Below are positions 44,601 through 53,183 of a stretch of DNA of 63,710 bases, one piece after another. Origin of the DNA: Calditrichota bacterium (GTDB taxonomy: Bacteria; Zhuqueibacterota; JdFR-76; BMS3Abin05); contig JAADHR010000199.1 in the NCBI GenBank assembly GCA_013151735.1, forward strand, positions 146,091 through 209,800, written 5' to 3'. Below the pieces are notes generated by a model. It worked only from the letters and a program-made list of their open reading frames with translations. It had not been told where the DNA came from and made no database searches. A program made the translations under genes and the position numbers. Each line of letters begins with the position of its first letter. Within the stretch, counting starts at the first letter, position 1.

Positions 44601-44795
44601 ATTCTGGCATTTAATAATACGCCGTTCAATGAGGCAAAGGACCAGATTATTTTTGAACTGGGTCGTGACTTGAAACCCAATACAGGTGATGAACAGGATC
44701 CAGAAGGCGTTCGGCGTCTTCCGATGGATACACTCGGACGTCTGCTCTATGGGCCTGCTCGACAAATATGGGCCGGTTTAGAGTTTTCCTTCTAA
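41613..44795 (+). CDS. TonB-dependent outer-membrane receptor with carboxypeptidase-regulatory-like domain (copy 2)
   Basis: 1060 residues from the ATG at 41613 with AAGGAGG seven bases upstream. Signal peptide residues 1-28 (SLLAGQ). Residues 32-110 are the CarboxypepD_reg-like domain (GVVKDKATGDPLPGANIMIEG); the plug has GYVRGGRKYETKIIVDGVDV and YPTASAGIINIVTKMGG; the rest is a barrel ending in IWAGLEFSF, with terminal Phe. It would import a large substrate using TonB. It is longer than the copy at 12756 and diverged from it, so the ligand probably differs. A secreted protein and a PorV-like barrel follow in the same direction. No SusD homologue accompanies it. Confidence 0.9.
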   Translation: MSKSLSRSLVGFVSVLILIFFVVGSLLAGQTGKIAGVVKDKATGDPLPGANIMIEGTQMGASADSQGRYFIINVPPGKYTVVARFIGYQSVRKTNVIVTIDATTELDFALSARAIAGKAVTIVAERPLIEKTLTQSKSTISAAELDNTMPVGSVHGIVETAASTFHGYVRGGRKYETKIIVDGVDVTDNYYTGGTGAFGSGDVGHPYQGYRESNDNQTSTINVPSSAIQEMVVYAGTFTAEYPTASAGIINIVTKMGGDRYHGKIFMRATPFDKMRHFGSNVYWMRGGPGQPDGYWNEKQRYLNDGTDYGKRVASLYTWTEALAKDKYYYDPTDSMGLGRSIGLEGNLSGPVPFLGKKAGFFLSARFSHMRPTPLPFEVSQHLNVGLKMDYKFSADKKLLVYGQLEDGGKLFNWVNWKFNPKWSYYMQGAPRYKDLSGLTYAKWTHSLSKKSFYTVQLSYTSRQDWTGYPDDNGDGYCSIDEKGDFIEFANIEQYQKYVGGEIKVDTLKDASGKVIGYNRWLDPATMNGYKPGHFGDPNYRVFFKETVDPASGVDESKANFYKVDGWYRTAYPVPLYIHNRRDATTLKADFTSQVSYNHQLKTGFQFRYHTIKQRSLQSPLGGRGHKYPTSLFTVDDWTFHPKEFATYLQDRIEYKGMIINVGGRVDAYNVDTRYFVNDFHPFDVIRASTGDLMELRPKRDGKVGWKWYFSPRIGVSHPVKENMAIHYSFGKFIQYPNFASLYEGYNFTDYAASPSIKTKWVDQQPIRSTSYEMGIQYAPLQTLGFDVSAYYRDVDNYSSIYYQLSPYAGQTLLFYTTWGHADARGIEVTVEKRPSKWWSGRITYSYSYIKAATPKSSKDPMQRQVFSAKKDSADFGGKLPWDWIDHHNYREENITVRSTANALAGGYDRSHRFAASLIFYLPYGFQVSSIGELTSGFKYRPLENTGNDPYFDISPGLRTGPWNYYLNARLTKEFHFGMMNMKIFGEVRNITNHKNILAFNNTPFNEAKDQIIFELGRDLKPNTGDEQDPEGVRRLPMDTLGRLLYGPARQIWAGLEFSF

Positions 44796-44830
44796 GTAAA
44801 CCTTTGGTAGCGGTTTACAAAATCAGAGAT

Positions 44831-44864
44831 CTGCTGATGGGTTTATTCCCAGAGCAGCAGGCTT
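44831..44864 (+). terminator. Weak hairpin between receptor and secreted protein genes
   Basis: CTGCTG (44831-44836) pairs with CAGCAG (44855-44860), with an inner GGG/CCC pair, followed by GCTTTT. It may reduce downstream transcription rather than stop it. Confidence 0.35.
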
Positions 44865-44901
44865 TTAAGGAATAGAAACTAAACCAAAGGAGAAGGTTCT
44901 T

Positions 44902-47445
44902 ATGAAAATGTTTAATAAAATTATAATACTAACAGTGGCATTATTTCTGTTTGCCGCTTTGCCGTCGGTATCGATGGCAGAGGAGCCTAACGGAAATCTT
45001 GTTCTTGCCGCTGGTGAAACATGGGGTACCTATGTACCCGCAAATTACGAGCACGTATGGCAGGCCAGACTTCCCTATCGAGATGATCTGACATCACGGA
45101 GTAATCATCTCTTTAGCGGAACCAGCGATAACTGGATGTTCTACATGACGCGTTTGGTCTCCAGCGGATATTTTGGGAATCCCGGATGGAGCTGGATGTC
45201 CGGCACATACGTGATCGATTTTGCAAATGGAATGTGGGCGATTGAGTACAATCCCACAGAAGAATTTGCAAAATACAACAAAGCGGTTAACAAGGATTCA
45301 CAGGATTACCACTACGCAACGCTGGAATACAACAGTAAAATTCCCGGTGCGGGTGATCCCAAACGCGATTACCACATTCCTGCTGATGGCGGCGCCGTGC
45401 TTTCTCCGGATCGCACATTGGCCTATTCGGTATCGGCCTGGCCGACCCAGTTGGGTGTGGATGTTAAGATGACGGTCTATTCCTGGACGACCCCCTGGGG
45501 TCACCTGGATGATTTCCATCTGATTGAACTGGAACTCAAAAACACCGGTGAAGCCGATATTAACGGCGATGGAGTCGTGGATATCCACAATAACAAAATT
45601 CACGACCTGGTTTTCACCTACGGCGGCGTTTGTTTTGGATTTAAAATAAACAGCCGCGGCGGGCGGAGTTACTGGCAGCCCAATTCCCGTTTTCGCGGAA
45701 TGGGCCAGGATTTAACTCCCGACGAAAACGGTGCACCATGGGATTTTGGTTTTCAGGCGTATGGCTCAGATCCCGGTCGGGAAGACTATCCGGGATTGGG
45801 TTATGGCGGCTTCTATTACGATGCGTATAATGGGTATACGTTTCTGGGAGCCACGAAATACGATTCAACTACCGGAACCTGGGTAGAGAAGAAACTGGCC
45901 TTCAAAGATGCCAGCGGAAAAGAAGTGGTTCCTGCCATTGGTGAAGGAACTCGCAGAGGGTGGTTTCATGTATGGCAGCCGGGTTACAACAGTGTGAATG
46001 ATTACTCCCCGAGAGGCGCTCATATCTGTGCCATGGGCTGCTTCTACAAAGACGGTGGAAAGAGTAATGACAGAAGCATGTTTGATCTGTCTCCAAACCC
46101 AAATCTCTTTGCTTCGGGTACCCCCGGCGATCCTTCCAGCTTTGTTGTGAAAGATCCTTCCCAGTGGGGATATCCGGACGGTGCATATGAATCCGTACAA
46201 CCCACGATGGCAAAAGATCCGATGACCGGTGAAGACCTGGGCCTGAGTCCAATGGATCCGCAGCGCGGACGTCCCCTGGAACCGGGCATCATCAAAAATG
46301 GTCTGATCACCGAATATCGCTTCGATGGGGAACCCTGGGAAAGCATGGGACCCATCTCGATTGATGTGGGTGAAACGGTACGCATTTATTTTGTGCGTGG
46401 TTCGGGTTTCCGGGTGAATGGCCTTCGTAAGACCATTAAGGCGGCGAGAACCGTCTTTAAATCCCTCCAACCGGATGGGTCGTTTAATGTTCCGGCCGGG
46501 CCGCCCGTTCCGGAAATTAAAATTGCCATTTCCCCGGATGTTCGTCCATTGATTGAATGGCAGGATCCGGCTTCTCTCGGCGATTATGACGGAATTAAAA
46601 TCTACAAATCCCGTTTTTGGCCCCGGTTTAATCCTTTGAAAGAAGGATTCCCGGAACACGATGTGTGGTGGAAAACCATGGATCCAAAGGTTGTACCGGA
46701 TCCGGTACCCTACAATCCACTCTTTAAGGCCATGAATCTGATCCATGATCAGTCGGGTGCCCATTGGGGACCGTACCATCTGGTTAAGGTTGTTCCCAAA
46801 TCCGAAATGGCCAATTACGCCAATACGGGTGCAGACGCGAAGAGTTATCCGTATGCCTGGAAGGATGACACCCCGGGAACACTGCCGGGCTTCAGTTTCT
46901 GGTATTATGTGTCCACCTACAAAGACAATTCCTCCATGCCTGCCGATTTTAAGGCGTTAGAACCGTCATCGGTCAACTGGCAGGAAAGCGGAAAGGTCAA
47001 CTTTAATGGTCGTACGGGGCTTTGGGAAGGAACCTGGCCACAGGCTGAAACACACTCCTGGTTCCCCAAACCCTCTGAGCAAGACAAGCGGAAGGCGCTG
47101 GGTGCTCGTTTTGTTTTAGTTCCGCCACCCGCAAATACCACCGATCTTGCCCTCGATCGGACAAAAATTTCTGTTCGACCCAATCCTTTGAAACGTCAGC
47201 CCTTCCATTCGGCCAGCGGCCAGTTGATGTTCTTTAACTTGCCGTCCGAATGTGATATCTACATCTTTGATGTAGCCGGGCAGTTGATTGACAAGATTCA
47301 TTTCCTGGCAGAAGATCCAACCAATGGGACCTACTTCTGGGATGGCTATTCAAAGGACGGTAACGAGGTAGCAAGCGGCCTCTATATTTGGGTTGCCAAG
47401 TTTAAAGGCGGACAACAAACAGGCGTATTTTCTATCTTGAAGTAA
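44902..47445 (+). CDS. Large secreted protein with C-terminal sorting-like domain (copy 2)
   Basis: 847 residues. Signal peptide ends at SMAEEP. The body is rich in Trp, Tyr and Gly and has no recognised catalytic motif. A fibronectin-like segment appears near residues 530-600 (SPDVRPLIEWQDPASLGDYDGIKIYKS). The C-terminal 90 residues (ISVRPNPLKRQP, FDVAGQLIDKIHF, ASGLYIWVAKF) are of the FlgD-like or Type IX type. It shares its domain order with the protein at 6112. Because it lies directly between a TonB receptor and a PorV-like barrel, it may be the surface ligand-binding partner that SusD provides in classical systems (inference). AAAGGAGAAGG lies upstream of the ATG. Confidence 0.8.
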   Translation: MKMFNKIIILTVALFLFAALPSVSMAEEPNGNLVLAAGETWGTYVPANYEHVWQARLPYRDDLTSRSNHLFSGTSDNWMFYMTRLVSSGYFGNPGWSWMSGTYVIDFANGMWAIEYNPTEEFAKYNKAVNKDSQDYHYATLEYNSKIPGAGDPKRDYHIPADGGAVLSPDRTLAYSVSAWPTQLGVDVKMTVYSWTTPWGHLDDFHLIELELKNTGEADINGDGVVDIHNNKIHDLVFTYGGVCFGFKINSRGGRSYWQPNSRFRGMGQDLTPDENGAPWDFGFQAYGSDPGREDYPGLGYGGFYYDAYNGYTFLGATKYDSTTGTWVEKKLAFKDASGKEVVPAIGEGTRRGWFHVWQPGYNSVNDYSPRGAHICAMGCFYKDGGKSNDRSMFDLSPNPNLFASGTPGDPSSFVVKDPSQWGYPDGAYESVQPTMAKDPMTGEDLGLSPMDPQRGRPLEPGIIKNGLITEYRFDGEPWESMGPISIDVGETVRIYFVRGSGFRVNGLRKTIKAARTVFKSLQPDGSFNVPAGPPVPEIKIAISPDVRPLIEWQDPASLGDYDGIKIYKSRFWPRFNPLKEGFPEHDVWWKTMDPKVVPDPVPYNPLFKAMNLIHDQSGAHWGPYHLVKVVPKSEMANYANTGADAKSYPYAWKDDTPGTLPGFSFWYYVSTYKDNSSMPADFKALEPSSVNWQESGKVNFNGRTGLWEGTWPQAETHSWFPKPSEQDKRKALGARFVLVPPPANTTDLALDRTKISVRPNPLKRQPFHSASGQLMFFNLPSECDIYIFDVAGQLIDKIHFLAEDPTNGTYFWDGYSKDGNEVASGLYIWVAKFKGGQQTGVFSILK

Positions 47446-47528
47446 ATGAACCACAAATGGCTGGAATATGTGTGAAAATGTGGTTCTATTCAAAATGTAC
47501 GCGAACTATAATATAGAGGAGAGCCGTT

Positions 47529-48524
47529 ATGAAGGCTATGAAAATTATTATATTAACATTGGTCATGACACTCTTGGCCGTTTCGTTTAGCGAAGCGGGT
47601 TTGAGAAAGCCAGGAATCAATGGCGCGGCATTCCTTAAAATTGGTGTCGGGGCACGAATGGTTGCCCTTGGGTCTGCCGTTACAACCATTTATGGCGATC
47701 CAAATGCCATTTTCTGGAACCCTGCGGGTATTGTTGCTGCCCCGGGAAAAACCCAGGTTGGGATAAATTACAACAACTGGCTGATCGGAATGAAACACAC
47801 CGCCGGCGTTGCTACGCATAGCTTCGGCGATCTGGGAAGCATTGGAATTGGTTTCGTCCATATCGGATTATCAGATATTGTGGCGGACCGCGATATTGCA
47901 CCCCCCGGATTCAAAAAGGATCAAATTGACAAGGCAACCTCTGCCACGTACAATTACAGCGACATTGCCTTTATGCTGACGTATGCCAAGCAATTCACGG
48001 ATCGTTTGCGAATGGGTGCAACGGTTAAGTACATCCGCGAACATATTGACGATGTGGCAGCCAGTTCGGTGGCGTTTGATTTTGGCGTGATTTACGAGAC
48101 GGGCTTCCGTGATCTGACCATTGGTGCCCGAATGAATAACCTGGGCAAGGATTTAACCTTCTTTGCCATTCACGCCCCGATTCCACTGAACTTTGCCATC
48201 GGGTCCTCTGTGAGTCTGGCAAAAGAAGAAAATTCACAGGTAAAGGCATTTTTGGATTTCGTGAAACCCCAGGATAATCCTCAGCTTTTCTTCCTGGGAG
48301 GAGAGTGGAATCTTTACAACCGCCTCGTGGCACGCGGCGGGTACAAGTTCAATTATTCCGGCGTAAAGGACAAAGATGGCACGCGGGAAACCGCCGAAGG
48401 ATTCTCCTTTGGCGCAGGGTTGAACGTACCGGTTGCCGGGTATGAGCTCTGGTTAGACTATGCCTATACCAGCTTTGATCTGTTCGATAACACCCATCGA
48501 TTCACACTTAAATTTGAATTCTAA
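47529..48524 (+). CDS. PorV/PorQ family outer-membrane protein (copy 2)
   Basis: 331 residues with a signal peptide ending near SFSEAG. The family start GAAFLKIGVGARMVALGSAV and DPNAIFWNPAGI is clear, followed by a barrel ending in HRFTLKFEF. It has the FadL/PorV fold used in Type IX secretion and in related, undefined outer-membrane roles. GAGGAGAG precedes the ATG. It is the last gene of the second receptor operon, before a strong terminator. The copy at 15538 plays the same positional role beside the first receptor. Whether it handles export of the secreted protein at 44902 is inference. Confidence 0.87.
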   Translation: MKAMKIIILTLVMTLLAVSFSEAGLRKPGINGAAFLKIGVGARMVALGSAVTTIYGDPNAIFWNPAGIVAAPGKTQVGINYNNWLIGMKHTAGVATHSFGDLGSIGIGFVHIGLSDIVADRDIAPPGFKKDQIDKATSATYNYSDIAFMLTYAKQFTDRLRMGATVKYIREHIDDVAASSVAFDFGVIYETGFRDLTIGARMNNLGKDLTFFAIHAPIPLNFAIGSSVSLAKEENSQVKAFLDFVKPQDNPQLFFLGGEWNLYNRLVARGGYKFNYSGVKDKDGTRETAEGFSFGAGLNVPVAGYELWLDYAYTSFDLFDNTHRFTLKFEF

Positions 48525-48551
48525 GTGATTGGCTTCAGATGGGAAAACCAT

Positions 48552-48586
48552 AAAAAGCTCCCGGAAAATACTTCGGGAGCTTTTTT
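48552..48586 (+). terminator. Strong intrinsic terminator of the second receptor operon
   Basis: AAAAAGCTCCCG (48552-48563) pairs with CGGGAGCTTTTT (48574-48585) across a 10-base loop; the T-run is built into the stem and extends past it. Confidence 0.9.
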
Positions 48587-48590
48587 CTTA

Positions 48591-48619
48591 TTGAATTACC
48601 GAATCAAAACGTGTAATTT
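48591..48619 (+). promoter_or_regulatory. Candidate promoter of the SDR gene
   Basis: TTGAAT (48591-48596), a 17-base spacer and TAATTT (48614-48619) start directly after the terminator, as expected for a new transcription unit. Confidence 0.4.
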
Positions 48620-48673
48620 TATAGGCGGAACAGCCCGATCTCTTGGAGGAAAATCAGAAGACCTTTGAATGAC

Positions 48674-49426
48674 ATGAAACTAAAAGATAAAACCGCACTT
48701 ATTACCGGAGCCGCGTCCGGAATTGGTCAGGCGGCCGCTCATATTTTTGCGGAAGAAGGGGCGTCCGTACTGATTGTGGATGTCCGAAAAGAAGCCGGAA
48801 AACGGGTTGCGGAACGTATTCGGGCAAACGGGTTTCGGGCGGAATTCTTTTTGGCTGATGTAACGGACTTCTCTCAGGTGGAAAAGATGATTCTGGAAGC
48901 CGTCCGGCGTTTTGGCCGACTGGATATTCTCTACAATAATGCCGGTGTCGATTGGGTGGGGAATGTATTGGAAATTTCCGAAGACGATTGGGAAAGAGCA
49001 TTCGCCGTCAATTTGAAGAGTACCTTTTTTAGCTGTAAATTAGGCGTGCAGCAGATGATTCTTCAGAAAACAGGGGGCGTCATTATCAATACAGGTTCCG
49101 TTGCCAGCCTGGTGGCTACACCGAACCGAGCGGCTTATGACGCCGCAAAAGCCGGAGTGCTGCAACTGACCAAAAGCATTGCTCTGGATTTCGCCGATCA
49201 GGGGATTCGGGCAAATTGCCTGATTCCCGGAATTATCGCAACTCCCATGACCCAGGTAAGAGGGATTGTGAAGGATCCGCCCAGAGTTGAACCCTCCATT
49301 CAACCCATGGGCCGAATGGGCACCCCGGAGGAGGTGGCAAAAGCCGCCCTCTTTTTGGCCTCCGACGATGCTTCCTTTATAACCGGTACGGCTCTGGTGG
49401 TGGATGGCGGATATTTGATGAAATAA
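48674..49426 (+). CDS. Short-chain dehydrogenase/reductase
   Basis: 250 residues from the ATG at 48674; a TTG at 48665 would add three. Classical SDR: the nucleotide motif TGAASGIG at 11-18, NNAG at 88-91, catalytic Ser142, Tyr155 and Lys159 (YDAAK). An acidic Asp36 in IVDVR favours NAD over NADP. The C-terminus (GTALVVDGGYLMK) is typical. It would oxidise or reduce a hydroxyl on a sugar, sugar acid or polyol. It starts a new transcription unit after the receptor operon and precedes a UroD-family gene by 123 bases. Substrate unknown. Confidence 0.9.
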   Translation: MKLKDKTALITGAASGIGQAAAHIFAEEGASVLIVDVRKEAGKRVAERIRANGFRAEFFLADVTDFSQVEKMILEAVRRFGRLDILYNNAGVDWVGNVLEISEDDWERAFAVNLKSTFFSCKLGVQQMILQKTGGVIINTGSVASLVATPNRAAYDAAKAGVLQLTKSIALDFADQGIRANCLIPGIIATPMTQVRGIVKDPPRVEPSIQPMGRMGTPEEVAKAALFLASDDASFITGTALVVDGGYLMK

Positions 49427-49549
49427 GGAAGGTGATCGCTCCAATAAATGAGGATGAAGGTATCTGTTTTTTACCGGGTTTGATTGTTTTAATGCGTTTT
49501 TGAATAATCACCGCAGTTTATTAGGGTGATTCTGAAAGGGATTGTCAAA

Positions 49550-50812
49550 ATGAATAATCCGCTGAGCAGTCGCCAGCGCATGATAACCGCCATGCGAAAT
49601 GGAATTCCGGACCGGGTGCCGGTGAGCCCGGACATTTCGAATATGATTCCGGCCCGTCTTACCGGAAAACCCTTCTGGGAAATTTACGTGTATGAGAATC
49701 CCAGCCTGGGTGCCGCCTATATGGATGCGGTTCGCTATTACAAAATGGACGGGTGGTTTTTATATGGGGCCGTGATGGGGGGAAATCGGGACTTTCCTCT
49801 GGTTCAATCGGATGTGGACTTTTTGTTTTACGACAATGTTTCGGTTCCTAAAGAATTGGTGACGCGAAAAATTGTTAGCCGGGATGAGGACAAACTCCTT
49901 GAGCAGTGGATTGTGCATACACCCCTTGGCGATATTGAGCAGACAACGGCCTACTACCGATTTGCACCGCCCTGGGACATCACCAATTTTGTAAAAAATA
50001 TAGCTGAAGATTGGCCCAAAGTCCGCTGGTTGATGGGTGAAAGCTGGCACTGGGACAGAAAAAAGATTGACTTTGATTTGATTGGAAATGACGAAGCCAT
50101 TTATGGGCTTCAGGTGCACTCGTTCGTCGATTTTTGGGATGGCATACGAAATGGCAGTTCCGAACAGATGATTTTCGACTTTTACGACGAGCCCGAACGC
50201 ATGCACGAAATTTGGCTCTATTTTTTGGAATTTACAAAAAGCCGCACGGAGGGGCTCTGCAAAGCCGGCGTGGACGAAATTCTCATGCAGGGCTCTAACA
50301 GCTCAATGAGCCTGATTAATCCGGATATTTATCGAAAGTACATCCTGCCCGTCAATCGGGAAATCTCGAGGATTTGCCGGGAAAACGATGTAATTTGTCA
50401 TTTGCACACCTGTGGAAAATCCCGGGAAGTCATTGAGATGAACTGCGAAGGTGAGCCGCTGTTCGATGTCATAGAACCTCTGGAAAAGCCTCCCAGTGGG
50501 AATGTGGACATTGCGGAGGTCAAACGGAAGTACGGGAAAAAATGTGCATTGAAGGGGAATGTGCTCACATCGGGGAATCTGGTCAGGGGAACGCCGGAAG
50601 ACGTGGCCCAGGAGGTCATTGAAACGCTCCGGGCCGCCGGAGAAGGCGGAGGATTCATTCTTTCCACCGGGGATCAGGTAGGCGGAAATACCCCGGATGA
50701 AAATTTGTTTGCTATGGTGGAAACAGGCAAAAAATACGGCGTTTATTTGCCCGATGGGCGACTAAAAGCATTTTCGAGTGAAACGATGAACGCATTGCCG
50801 AATCGTTTTTAA
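49550..50812 (+). CDS. UroD-family protein with partial zinc site
   Basis: 420 residues from the ATG at 49550 with AAAGGG nine bases upstream. The UroD-like barrel is clear (SSRQRMITAMRNGIPDRVPV, then LINPDIYRKYILPV). The zinc pair His286-x-Cys288 (HLHTCG) is present, but the third ligand expected in an SSGCD context reads STGDQVGGNTP (372 onward) with no Cys. It may use another ligand or a different chemistry. It is longer than the copy at 24617 and belongs to another subgroup. It lies between an SDR and a heparinase-like gene, so a link to sugar processing is likely. Function inferred: methyltransferase-like. Confidence 0.8.
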   Translation: MNNPLSSRQRMITAMRNGIPDRVPVSPDISNMIPARLTGKPFWEIYVYENPSLGAAYMDAVRYYKMDGWFLYGAVMGGNRDFPLVQSDVDFLFYDNVSVPKELVTRKIVSRDEDKLLEQWIVHTPLGDIEQTTAYYRFAPPWDITNFVKNIAEDWPKVRWLMGESWHWDRKKIDFDLIGNDEAIYGLQVHSFVDFWDGIRNGSSEQMIFDFYDEPERMHEIWLYFLEFTKSRTEGLCKAGVDEILMQGSNSSMSLINPDIYRKYILPVNREISRICRENDVICHLHTCGKSREVIEMNCEGEPLFDVIEPLEKPPSGNVDIAEVKRKYGKKCALKGNVLTSGNLVRGTPEDVAQEVIETLRAAGEGGGFILSTGDQVGGNTPDENLFAMVETGKKYGVYLPDGRLKAFSSETMNALPNRF

Positions 50813-50847
50813 CGCTGTCTAAAACTGGAGCAGAAATCGAGGCCGAT

Positions 50848-53115
50848 ATGAAACGGATTGTTTTTTTAATAGCCTTGGTTGCTTTTGCAGTGATATCGCT
50901 GTTTGCAGCCACAAAATCGGATTATTTAAAAGTCATTCAAAAATCACGGGATTATCTGGCCAGTCAATACAATCAACGATTGTCGGATTGGGAAAAATCG
51001 TACATTCCGGATGTCCTTTCCGGGTACCAGCCCCCGGCGTTTCCGGTGCGGTTGGCTGAGGGGGATGGATTTTTGTATTCTGTGACGAAAAACGAACGCT
51101 ACGCCAAGGAGGCCGGTAAAATTCTGGTGGAGTTCAGCGGATTACGAAAATTTTATCCGAAGGCATACTGGAGCAAGCGGAAGGAATACAAATTCGGCCT
51201 GCCGCCCATAACCAATTTTTTCCAATTGATTCCCTACATTCGCACGTACACATGGATTAAAAACAGTCCCAGCCTTACGCCGGCGCAGCTTAAGGAAATC
51301 AGGAAAACCATTGCCGAAACGGCCGATTATGTCTTTCGATTTCACGAGTGGGGCCCCATGAATCGATGTATGATTCGAACGGCGGCTCTGATGGCAGCGG
51401 CAAAGGCCCTGCCCCAACACCCGCGGGCTTACCTCTGGAAGCGCCTGGCAGAAGAAATGGCAAAACAAAACGTGGGCCATTGGACTATTGAGGATGCGCA
51501 GATTTACAACGCCGTTTGGCTGGATGCCCTTTTTATGTACATCGATTTCGCCGGAGAAAAGAACGTCTGGCGAAAGCCGGTTTTGCACTATTATTTCGAC
51601 TACTTGCTCCAGCTCCAGAATCCATTGGGATATCAGGCGGAGTACGGGGATAATCACGGGTTTTGGGATCAAACCTCACGGTACATCGCCATTTACGAAC
51701 GGGGCGCGCGAGAGTACCGGGACGGTCGTTACAAATGGGCCGCCAACAAAATGTGGCACGCCGTCCAAAACGATCCGAAAACGGACAATTTGAAATCAGG
51801 CCTTTCGTACATTAATGCCTATTTGTGGTGTGAGGATTCCGTACAGCCGGAAAAGCCGACCACTAAAAGCACCGAGGTTCTGGAAGATCTTTTCGGAAAG
51901 AAAATCGTCTTTCGTTCCGGGTGGAACCCCGACGCCACATTTTTGCTGGTTAATTATCGCGATCAGGTTGGATTTGGAAAGGTACCGCGGGATTATCTGG
52001 CCAACACCATTCCCATCGAAACCGAAAAGGTGACCCACGGCCATTCGGATGAAAACAACATTGGCCCGTTCATGACGCACGGAACGGTTTTGCTGGATGT
52101 GCCCAGTTACTTCGAACGGGCTGATTTTTATCAGAACCGAATTGTTGTCCGAAAGAACGACATGCCGGATACGACCTATCGCCTGCTCTATTTCCTGCGC
52201 CGGCAGGAATCCCACAAGGTGGTTTCCACGCAAAAACTTCATTTTTACACGTTCAAACATGCCGATGTCAGCCGCACCCGGGTAACCGACCCCGATTTGG
52301 GCTATGTCTGGGACCGGGTGGTCACGTATTTGAAGGATCTGAACAGCTTTGTCGTGTTTGACGGAATCAAAATAACCAAACCCGGATTGTTTACCATTGC
52401 CAATCTCTGGCATACACAAAAGGTTTTGAATTACGGAAAACACTGGTACGAATCCCGCCAGCTGAACATCGGCGATATTCCCGGTCGCTGGCCCAATCCG
52501 GGCAAATGGACTCTTCTTACCTATTTCCCGGAACCGGACAAAAAACGGGAAGGCGTGGAATTTGTGTACAACTGGAGCTTTGTTAAAAATCTGGATTTTG
52601 CCATGTACCGGGCCGTCACAGACAGCCTGCGCGCAGGGGACCGACTCTGCTTTACCACGGTGCTTATTCCCTACAAACACGGCCTTCATCCGGAAATGAA
52701 AATCAAGCCCTATTCGTATTTGAAATCAGACAATTATCCCAATGCCGTGGGCGTAAAAATTATATTACCGAACAAAACCATTCTGGTCACCGCCCGTCTG
52801 AATCTTGAGATGGAATATCTGAAGGAACGAACCTCTCCCCGTTATGCGTACGAGAAGGGGCGGATTGGGTATTTTTGGAAGGATGCCAACGGTCAGTCCC
52901 ACCGGCTGGACACCGACGCCCGCTGGACCTGTACAGAAATTTCGGGGAAAACCGTTACGTATGCCTTTGTAGAGGCCACCAAACTGCTTCTGGATCAAAA
53001 GAAGCTCTTTGCTTCTTTTGAGGATAGTTTTTACACGTATCTTTCAAACGGGAAACTGATTCATCCCGGCGCCGAAAAGTGGGAGAGCTGGGAAAACACG
53101 GTAAAAATAAAATAA
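50848..53115 (+). CDS. Heparinase II/III-like polysaccharide lyase (copy 2)
   Basis: 755 residues. The signal peptide ends at SLFAATK. Residues 25-330 are the helical toroid, the remainder the beta-sandwich domain. The signature THGHSDENN has His397 and His399 in the same context as His416 and His418 of the copy at 38552. Many flanking segments agree as well (NTIPIE, YVWDRVVTYLK, IANLWHTQK), so the two are paralogues. They differ along most of the length and may cut different bonds. The gene is 35 bases after the UroD-family gene and 68 bases before the first DegT-type aminotransferase. Periplasmic or extracellular. Confidence 0.88.
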   Translation: MKRIVFLIALVAFAVISLFAATKSDYLKVIQKSRDYLASQYNQRLSDWEKSYIPDVLSGYQPPAFPVRLAEGDGFLYSVTKNERYAKEAGKILVEFSGLRKFYPKAYWSKRKEYKFGLPPITNFFQLIPYIRTYTWIKNSPSLTPAQLKEIRKTIAETADYVFRFHEWGPMNRCMIRTAALMAAAKALPQHPRAYLWKRLAEEMAKQNVGHWTIEDAQIYNAVWLDALFMYIDFAGEKNVWRKPVLHYYFDYLLQLQNPLGYQAEYGDNHGFWDQTSRYIAIYERGAREYRDGRYKWAANKMWHAVQNDPKTDNLKSGLSYINAYLWCEDSVQPEKPTTKSTEVLEDLFGKKIVFRSGWNPDATFLLVNYRDQVGFGKVPRDYLANTIPIETEKVTHGHSDENNIGPFMTHGTVLLDVPSYFERADFYQNRIVVRKNDMPDTTYRLLYFLRRQESHKVVSTQKLHFYTFKHADVSRTRVTDPDLGYVWDRVVTYLKDLNSFVVFDGIKITKPGLFTIANLWHTQKVLNYGKHWYESRQLNIGDIPGRWPNPGKWTLLTYFPEPDKKREGVEFVYNWSFVKNLDFAMYRAVTDSLRAGDRLCFTTVLIPYKHGLHPEMKIKPYSYLKSDNYPNAVGVKIILPNKTILVTARLNLEMEYLKERTSPRYAYEKGRIGYFWKDANGQSHRLDTDARWTCTEISGKTVTYAFVEATKLLLDQKKLFASFEDSFYTYLSNGKLIHPGAEKWESWENTVKIK

Positions 53116-53183
53116 TAATTCAGCATTTACAAGTGCGTGTTTTTTGATTATTTGAAAACACTCGAAAAACACAGGAGGTTCCA

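Noticed and set aside
41613-48524. Classical Sus-type locus
   Set aside because: There is no SusD homologue; the gene after the receptor lacks a lipobox and TPR-type helices.
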